Shown piece by piece: positions 6,425-10,702 of a DNA stretch of 10,702 nucleotides. Every line of letters begins with the position of its first letter. Positions within the stretch are counted from its first letter, which is position 1. The position numbers were made by a program, and so were the translations under genes. The notes below the pieces were generated by a model. That model had not been told where the DNA came from. It made no database searches and saw only the letters and a program-made list of their open reading frames with translations. Where the stretch lies: positions 1-10,702 of the forward strand of contig DASVVJ010000823.1 in assembly GCA_036389955.1 (NCBI GenBank), given 5' to 3'. The stretch comes from DATHBR01 sp036389955 (lineage in GTDB: Bacteria > Myxococcota > Myxococcia > Myxococcales > Myxococcaceae).

Positions 6425-7870
6425 ATGAAGAGAGGCTTTGGCTGGAGGGTCCTGGGACTATCACTGTCGATCTCGACAATGGCGGGGGTGGGCTGCGCGG
6501 ACGCGGACTCGCAAGAGACGGAGGCCTTCAGCGGACTGTCGCTCATTCCACCGAACCGCACGGTCGAGGAAGGTGATTCCTTCCAGCTCGCCGTCACGCG
6601 GCTGGAGCGTGGGCAGTCCGACAATGTCACCCAGAGCACGAACTGGACCCTGTCGGATCCCACCATCGCGACGGTGAGCCCCGAGGGCCAGGTGACCGCC
6701 ACCAGACCTGGCGTTTCGCTCATCACCGCCCAGGTTGACGGCCTTACCGTCAGCACCTCCGTGTATGTCCTCGGACGGATCGACGACATCCAGATCTCGC
6801 CCACGATCGTTCGGGTCGCGAAGAACACCACCACCAGCCTGGCGGCGACCGTCATCGCCAAGGACAACACCAAGCGCGCGGTGTCCAGCGATGAAGTCTG
6901 GGCGAGCGATTCACCACGGCGCGTCACGATGTCCGGGAGAACGGCACAGGCCGGAGAGCCGGGCCTGGCCACCATCACGCTGTCCACCCGGGGGCGGACC
7001 TTCACCAAGAAGGTCGAGACCCTGAACGTGGAGCTCGCCTCCATCACCCCGGGCCCCTCGGCGGCGTTGCAGCTCGTGGTCGGCCAGAGCAGAACTCTCT
7101 CCGCCAGCGGCCAGTTCACCGGGCGCACCAGCTCGAACGAGCCGGTGGAGCACACGCAGGACGTGAGCAACTACGTCGGGTTCGCGCCGGCGGACGAGGC
7201 GGACGAGGCGTTCATCAAGGTGTCCGGCAACACCGTGAGCGCCGTGAAGCCGGGCCGGGCCGTCATCAAGGTCACGGGCCAGGCGAACACGGTCGCCCAG
7301 GGCAAAGAGGCCCAGCTGACCGTGGACGTGCTGGAGGCGCCCTCGAGCATCGCGTTGGCAGGCCCCGACAAGCTGGCCCTGAAGGGCGAGCCTGTCACCA
7401 TGCGCGTGAATGGAACCGTCGGCACGGCGACCGTGAACGTGTCCAGCCTGGCCACCCTCAAGGCAGAGCCCGCGGGGATCGTGTACATCTCGGGTACCAC
7501 CCTCACCCCGATGAAGGCGGGTGAGGTGACGCTCACGGCCACCGTCGGCTCGAAGGAGTCCGCCAAGAAGGCCACGATGACGTTGAGCGTGCAGGACGTG
7601 CCCTCGACCAGCGTGGCCATCGGGGAGAACGCCGGGACTGTTGCCGTGGGCCAGACGCTGAAGCTCACGAGCACGGAGACCTTCCAGTCGGACATCACCC
7701 AAGACGTGACACGGCAGACGTTGTGGCTGTCCGACAACCCGGCCGTGGCTGCCGTGGACAACGCGGGCGGTGCCTCGGGGACCGTGACGGGCTTGAGCAC
7801 GGGTAGCGCCACCATCACGGCCTACTACCGTGGCCAGTACGTGGGCTCGACGCAGATCAGGGTCCCCTAG
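6425..7870 (+). CDS. Exported protein with five tandem bacterial Ig-like (BIG2-type) domains, probable lipoprotein
   Basis: This is a 481-aa protein. A signal sequence, MKRGFGWRVLGLSLSISTMA, is followed by GVGC at 21-24. Cys24 could be a lipidated cysteine, but the lipobox is imperfect (Val at -2, Gly at -3). The rest divides into five beta-rich repeats of about 80-100 residues, each opening with a hydrophobic strand followed by V/L-x-x-G/N (for example IPPNRTVEEGDSFQLAV; ISPTIVRVAKNTTTSLAA; IALAGPDKLALKGEPVTM; VAIGENAGTVAVGQTLKL). The repeats carry the BIG2 core, e.g. TNWTLSDPTIATVSPEGQV with GVSLITAQVDG, and LWLSDNPAVAAVD with GSATITAYYRG. These domains act as surface spacers or adhesion modules; no enzymatic or anchoring domain is visible. 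The ATG at 6425 is preceded by GAGGG (6415-6419). The gene converges on the DUF3592 gene with a 48-bp gap holding only a weak CGGT/ACCG hairpin at 7901-7912. Confidence 0.9.
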   Translation: MKRGFGWRVLGLSLSISTMAGVGCADADSQETEAFSGLSLIPPNRTVEEGDSFQLAVTRLERGQSDNVTQSTNWTLSDPTIATVSPEGQVTATRPGVSLITAQVDGLTVSTSVYVLGRIDDIQISPTIVRVAKNTTTSLAATVIAKDNTKRAVSSDEVWASDSPRRVTMSGRTAQAGEPGLATITLSTRGRTFTKKVETLNVELASITPGPSAALQLVVGQSRTLSASGQFTGRTSSNEPVEHTQDVSNYVGFAPADEADEAFIKVSGNTVSAVKPGRAVIKVTGQANTVAQGKEAQLTVDVLEAPSSIALAGPDKLALKGEPVTMRVNGTVGTATVNVSSLATLKAEPAGIVYISGTTLTPMKAGEVTLTATVGSKESAKKATMTLSVQDVPSTSVAIGENAGTVAVGQTLKLTSTETFQSDITQDVTRQTLWLSDNPAVAAVDNAGGASGTVTGLSTGSATITAYYRGQYVGSTQIRVP

Positions 7871-7918
7871 CAGTGACCTGAAGCGGGCCCGTGAGCAGCA
7901 CGGTGGAAACCGGCGGCC

Positions 7919-8404
7919 TCAAGGCTGAGGCGCCGGCCAAACCCCGAGTTCCATCTGCCGCTTGCGCCACAGCAGGAAGAACGCCACGGCGCCCGCGCCC
8001 AGCACTCCGCAGAGCACACAGACACCCCACAGCTCCCAGGCCGTGGCGCTCTGCACATCCGCCGGGTTCGAGGGAGCGTACCGGATAGGGAGCACCTCCC
8101 CCACTACCAGACGGTCATAGAACGGCTCCTCCGCGGTGACGAGGAACGGCTGGCCCGTGGGGCTCTGGAAGCGCAGCGTCGGCCAGTACATGACGATGTC
8201 GCCCTCGCTGCTCGGGATCCGCTCGATCCTCACGGCGGTGACCTTCGCCTCGGCGCCCTCCGAGAAGAGCAGCAGCACGCCCGTCTTCACGCCTTGCACC
8301 AGCGAGACGATGAGAAGGCCCAGGCCCACCAGCCCAGCGATCGCGATCTTCGCCTCCCGTGAGACTTCCCGGGGCGCGTCCTCCTCTTCATCGAACAAGG
8401 GCAT
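7919..8404 (-). CDS. DUF3592-type membrane protein
   Basis: This is a 161-aa protein with an acidic cytoplasmic N-terminus (MPLFDEEEDAPREVSREAK), a membrane segment at about 19-38, an extracytoplasmic beta-rich domain and a second membrane segment at about 124-147 followed by WRKRQ. The middle contains YWPTLRFQSPTGQPF (73-87) and VGEVLPIRYAPSNPADVQ (101-118), the phrases typical of DUF3592 proteins, where a P-x-V/F-x-F strand and a Y-x-P-x-x-P turn recur. The function of the family is unknown. It starts 26 bp after the stop of the membrane glycosyltransferase gene and is probably cotranscribed with it. The ribosome site (GGGGG about 6-10 nt before the ATG) is modest. Confidence 0.85.
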   Translation of the reverse strand: MPLFDEEEDAPREVSREAKIAIAGLVGLGLLIVSLVQGVKTGVLLLFSEGAEAKVTAVRIERIPSSEGDIVMYWPTLRFQSPTGQPFLVTAEEPFYDRLVVGEVLPIRYAPSNPADVQSATAWELWGVCVLCGVLGAGAVAFFLLWRKRQMELGVWPAPQP

Positions 8405-8430
8405 GCGTGCCCCCTATCCTGCCTCAGGGC

Positions 8431-9957
8431 TCAGCGGCGGCGATAGAGGTGGACTGGCGGCTCGAACCCCTCCAGCTCCTCATACGTCAGGCCGCCCACC
8501 GTCAGCATGCGGCCCTCCAGCGTCACCCCGGGCTCACGCACGAGCGCCCCCTCGTCGAAGCGCACGAGGTATTCAGGCCGCTTCTGCTCCAGCCGCTCCC
8601 GGAAGTCCGGCCACCGCAGCCGCACCAGGCGCTCATCCGGCAGCCCGGTGAAGAAGCCCAACTGCAGATCCTGGTACCCCGCATCCGCGTCGAGCGCCAA
8701 CGCCCCACCCTTCGCCGTCACCTCTTCCTCGATGAAGCGGACCGCCCGCATCACCGGCTGCAGGTTGGTGGAGGTGGGGCTCACCGGCCGGAACAGCTCC
8801 CGCGCGCCCCCATCCTCCCGAAAGGTGTAGAGCCCCATCGCCACGGGCACCGCGAGCGCCAGCGCGATGATTCCTCCCAGCGCCACCTTTCGCGAGCGCT
8901 CGCTCCAGGCCCCCGTCCAGGCAGAGAAGCCCAGCGCGACGAACGGCAGCAGCAACACCAGCTGCGTCACCGTGAAGCGCCCCAACGGCACGAAGTTGGC
9001 CAGCACCGCCGCCCGGAACGTGTAGTACGCCGTGGGCACAAGCGCCGCGAGCACCACCCAGCGCGTCTCCGGCCGCTCGCGCCACGCCTTCACCATGCCC
9101 ACCATGCCCAGCACGGCCACTCCGGGAGTGAGCGTCAGCACCGCCGTGCCCGGCCAGAAGAACAGGCTCTGCACGCGGAACCACCACTGCCGCCAGCCCG
9201 TCAGCGAGCCCTGCACCCAGTCCCGGTGGAACGCGTCAATGTACTGAATGGGGTAGAACGGATCCCCGTGCGCCAGCTCGTTCCCCTGCATCCACAGCAG
9301 CGGAAAGGGCAAGCACAGCAGCCCGAAGGCCACCGCCAGGGTGATGGCGGCCACCCGGTCCTTCGCCCACAGCAGCGGCAGCAGGGCGAGCAGCGGAATG
9401 TACAACCAGGCGTCGTAGCGCAGCGCGCACGCCAGGTTGAGCACCACCGCCGCCGCGAACACCGGCCCGAAGCGCCGCTCCTCGAACGCCTGCGCGTACA
9501 GCGCGAACACGCACAGCATGAAGAACAGGGCCACCGCCTCGCTGGCCGCCGTGGTCGAGAACTGCACGTGCATGCCCCACACCGCGAACGCCAGCCCCGC
9601 CCACACTCCCGCGCGCCAGCCGAAGAGCCGCCGCGTCAGCAAGAACAGCGGCACCACGGACAGCACGCCGAACAGCAGGCTGACCGCACGGCCCGCGTGC
9701 TCCCGGTCCAGCACCGTCAGCGCCGCGCCCACCAGGTACACGTGCAGCGGCCCGAACTGCAGCGCCCCGTCCTGGAACGACTCGATCAGGTGCGGCTGCT
9801 GCAGCCACCGCTCCGCCAGCTCCGTGCGCACCACCGCGTCACCGAAGCGGTTCTCATTGACGGGAAACACCCCCAACCGGGGCACCAGGGCCGCCACGAG
9901 CAGCAGGCCGATGAGCAGTCGCGTGCTTGGCTCACGCTCGAGAGGGACGGACACCAT
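8431..9957 (-). CDS. GT-C type membrane glycosyltransferase (ArnT/PMT-like, GT39/GT83-like)
   Basis: This is a 508-aa polytopic protein. The first membrane helix is at about 12-30, followed by an extracytoplasmic loop with NRFGDAVVRTELAERW. Asp40 occupies the place of the catalytic/metal-binding acidic residue of GT-C enzymes. QFGPLHVYL (67-75) matches the xxPPLYYxL motif after the second loop. About ten further hydrophobic segments follow to about residue 395, then a soluble C-terminal domain of about 110 residues ending VHLYRRR. Such enzymes move a sugar from a polyprenyl-phosphate donor to lipid, protein or glycan on the outer face of the membrane; acceptor and sugar cannot be told from sequence. 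The ATG at 9957 is followed directly by a GTG codon and lacks a clear ribosome site, so the exact start is uncertain by a few residues. It heads a two-gene unit with the DUF3592 gene. Confidence 0.85.
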   Translation of the reverse strand: MVSVPLEREPSTRLLIGLLLVAALVPRLGVFPVNENRFGDAVVRTELAERWLQQPHLIESFQDGALQFGPLHVYLVGAALTVLDREHAGRAVSLLFGVLSVVPLFLLTRRLFGWRAGVWAGLAFAVWGMHVQFSTTAASEAVALFFMLCVFALYAQAFEERRFGPVFAAAVVLNLACALRYDAWLYIPLLALLPLLWAKDRVAAITLAVAFGLLCLPFPLLWMQGNELAHGDPFYPIQYIDAFHRDWVQGSLTGWRQWWFRVQSLFFWPGTAVLTLTPGVAVLGMVGMVKAWRERPETRWVVLAALVPTAYYTFRAAVLANFVPLGRFTVTQLVLLLPFVALGFSAWTGAWSERSRKVALGGIIALALAVPVAMGLYTFREDGGARELFRPVSPTSTNLQPVMRAVRFIEEEVTAKGGALALDADAGYQDLQLGFFTGLPDERLVRLRWPDFRERLEQKRPEYLVRFDEGALVREPGVTLEGRMLTVGGLTYEELEGFEPPVHLYRRR

Positions 9958-10266
9958 GTCGGCGCGGAGGATACGCAGGTAGGCGCCAATTCCAAGGGAA
10001 CCCTTGCCCCCGCACCTCCCCCCGCGCCCCCCTTCCCCGGGCTTGTACCTTCGTCCGGGTGCTCACCACCCAACACCCCGCCCGCTGCCCACCTCGAATC
10101 TCCAGGCACGACGCGGGGTTGCACGCCTCTCCCACCCGCCGTTATGTCAACCCTTGGGACAGTTTTGCCCACGGCGGAGCACCGTGCCCCGCTGAGTTAG
10201 CGGCCTTGGGACGTTCACTGATGACGTACCAACCCGCAGGACCCTACCCGCCGGGGCTGGGGTCCT
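9958..10266. other. Non-coding stretch between divergent genes
   Basis: I see no convincing gene here. The short open frames lack ribosome sites and typical codon bias. The segment must hold the promoter of the minus-strand glycosyltransferase gene, but no clear boxes are visible. A small hairpin, CCGCT (10189-10193) with AGCGG (10199-10203) around GAGTT, is present. The stretch at 10154-10168 resembles a sigma-54 promoter but has the wrong spacing. Confidence 0.6.
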
Positions 10267-10272
10267 TATAAT
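10267..10272 (+). promoter_or_regulatory. Candidate -10 box (TATAAT) for the prkA leader RNA
   Basis: A perfect TATAAT occurs in otherwise GC-rich sequence. Transcription would start around 10279-10280, exactly at the first base of the 13-bp inverted repeat. No TTGACA-like -35 is visible about 17 bp upstream and there is no extended -10 TG, so an activator or an alternative sigma factor may be needed, or the match may be chance. Confidence 0.4.
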
Positions 10273-10279
10273 CAGGTTG

Positions 10280-10449
10280 CCTTTTCACCCCGTGGAGGGT
10301 GTGCCGCCGTTGGCACCCCCGACACGTTGTGACCACGCGGTCCCACTCCGCGGCGGGGTCCCGAAGGGGCACCAGGACAGTCGTGCGCCTGGGTCCCACT
10401 GTCGGGGTGAAAAGGAATGGCTCGGTAGCCCCCCAGGTTCAAATTCTGG
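10280..10449 (+). ncRNA. Candidate structured RNA (prkA leader or small RNA)
   Basis: CCTTTTCACCCCG (10280-10292) is the exact reverse complement of 10403-10415, a 13-bp closing helix around 110 nt. Inside it are GTGCC/GGCAC (10301-10305/10312-10316) extended by GGG/CCC, GACC/GGTC (10331-10334/10339-10342), CCC-GAAG-GGG (10360-10369), and GACAGT/ACTGTC (10376-10381/10398-10403). Beyond it are GGCT/AGCC with a CGGT tetraloop (10419-10430) and CCAGG/TCTGG (10433-10437/10445-10449) closing the 7-nt loop TTCAAAT. So many nested stems, starting right after a TATAAT box and ending about 50 nt before prkA, suggest a folded RNA. I do not recognise it as a known family. It could be a riboswitch-like leader of prkA or an independent small RNA. 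Boundaries are approximate. Confidence 0.5.
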
Positions 10450-10464
10450 CCCCCCGTCCGCGCG

Positions 10465-10497
10465 ACTCCCGCGCCCTCGGGTGGCCCTCGAGGGAGT
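10465..10497 (+). promoter_or_regulatory. Possible ribosome-site-sequestering stem before prkA
   Basis: ACTCCC (10465-10470) is the reverse complement of GGGAGT (10492-10497), which overlaps the prkA Shine-Dalgarno AGGGAG (10491-10496; 4 nt before the ATG). CCCTC at 10474-10478 or 10485-10489 can also pair with GAGGG (10490-10494). Competing pairings over the ribosome site are what an RNA expression platform would need. GC-rich sequence makes chance pairings common. Confidence 0.35.
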
Positions 10498-10500
10498 GAC

Positions 10501-10702
10501 ATGAAGGACGCTGAGAAAAACTCGTGGGTCTCGAAGATCGCTGCCCTGCAGGACACGAAGACCTACGCCGAACTCACCTGGGAAGGTTCTTTCGAGGACT
10601 ACCTCGAGATCGTTCGCAAGAACCCGAAGGTCACCCGCACCGCCTACCAGAGGATCCACGACATGATCCTCAGTCACGGCAAGACGGAGTACATCGACAA
10701 CA
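10501..10702 (+). CDS. prkA: PrkA-type serine protein kinase, N-terminal part
   Basis: This gene runs off the right edge; 67 codons are visible. After a short variable start (MKDAEKNSWVSKIAALQD) comes WEGSFEDYLEIVRKNPKV, then TAYQRIHDMILSHG and TEYIDN. This SFxDYLxxVxxNPxxxRxAxQRxxDMI pattern is the opening of the PrkA/YeaG AAA-domain family, which couples an AAA+ module to a C-terminal serine kinase region and is linked to stress, starvation and sporulation responses. In myxobacteria a role in nutrient stress or development is plausible, but that is inference. The ATG at 10501 has AGGGAG 4 nt upstream. The ATPase and kinase motifs lie outside the window, so integrity cannot be judged. The gene is preceded by the candidate structured leader RNA. 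Confidence 0.85.
   Translation, partial: MKDAEKNSWVSKIAALQDTKTYAELTWEGSFEDYLEIVRKNPKVTRTAYQRIHDMILSHGKTEYIDN

Noticed and set aside
7901..7912. CGGT-GGAA-ACCG hairpin as a terminator between convergent genes
   Set aside because: The stem is only 4 bp and no T-run follows, too weak to list as a terminator.
10154..10168. Sigma-54-like promoter (TTGG ... TTGC)
   Set aside because: There are 9 bases between the GG and GC elements where 10 are needed. Such spacing changes usually abolish sigma-54 recognition.
8359..10200. A 613-codon open frame on the plus strand
   Set aside because: It lies antisense to the membrane glycosyltransferase and DUF3592 genes. Its translation is rich in Arg, His, Gln and Pro with no domain, as expected for the complement of GC-rich coding DNA.
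9927..10271. A 114-codon plus-strand frame in the gap before prkA
   Set aside because: It overlaps the 5' end of the glycosyltransferase gene, has no ribosome site and its composition is unlike the real genes here.
10360..10457. Complete tRNA or tmRNA ending in the TTCAAAT arm
   Set aside because: No 5' strand pairs cleanly with CCCCCCG at cloverleaf distance, there is no anticodon arm, and no CCA follows. Only the T-arm and a D-arm-like hairpin are present.
10280..10702. Retron msr-msd with flanking inverted repeats
   Set aside because: Myxobacteria carry retrons and the 13-bp repeat recalls their a1/a2 ends, but the following gene is PrkA-like, with no reverse transcriptase, and no branching-G context is recognisable.

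Overview
The window is GC-rich and densely coded, with strong codon-position bias. It fits a large-genome myxobacterium (Myxococcota). That is an inference from base composition, from the PrkA-type kinase N-terminus at the right edge, and from the mix of surface Ig-like protein, TPR protein and orphan transporters. No ribosomal RNA gene, confident tRNA, CRISPR array, insertion sequence, integrase or phage gene is visible.

Layout from left to right. (1) The 3' part of an M48/Ste24-type zinc metalloprotease (+). (2) A convergent two-gene minus-strand unit: a 383-aa secreted-effector/translocator-like protein followed by a small TPR protein built like a class II type III secretion chaperone (SycD/LcrH style). 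(3) After a divergent gap, a plus-strand unit: ruvX (YqgF), then mltG with no gap at all, then an Mkl/MlaF-type ABC ATPase. The ATPase keeps Walker A and the signature motif but has changed the catalytic Glu to Asp and the switch His to Pro. (4) Convergent to it, an APC-superfamily permease of the ethanolamine-permease type (-). (5) Divergent from the permease, an exported protein of five tandem bacterial Ig-like (BIG2-type) repeats (+). (6) A minus-strand pair: a GT-C type membrane glycosyltransferase upstream and a DUF3592-type membrane protein 26 bp downstream. (7) A 543-bp gap. (8) The start of a PrkA-type serine protein kinase (+), cut by the window edge.

The most interesting regions are: (a) the 3' half of the last gap, where a TATAAT box is followed by a perfect 13-bp inverted repeat enclosing 110 nt, two further hairpins and a possible Shine-Dalgarno-sequestering stem just before prkA, which looks like a structured leader RNA or small RNA; (b) the degenerate MlaF-like ATPase without a permease partner; (c) the candidate chaperone/secreted-protein pair away from any visible secretion apparatus. 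Functionally, ruvX (pre-rRNA processing/resolvase fold) and mltG (peptidoglycan glycan-strand termination) are housekeeping genes often found together. The other units look independent of one another.
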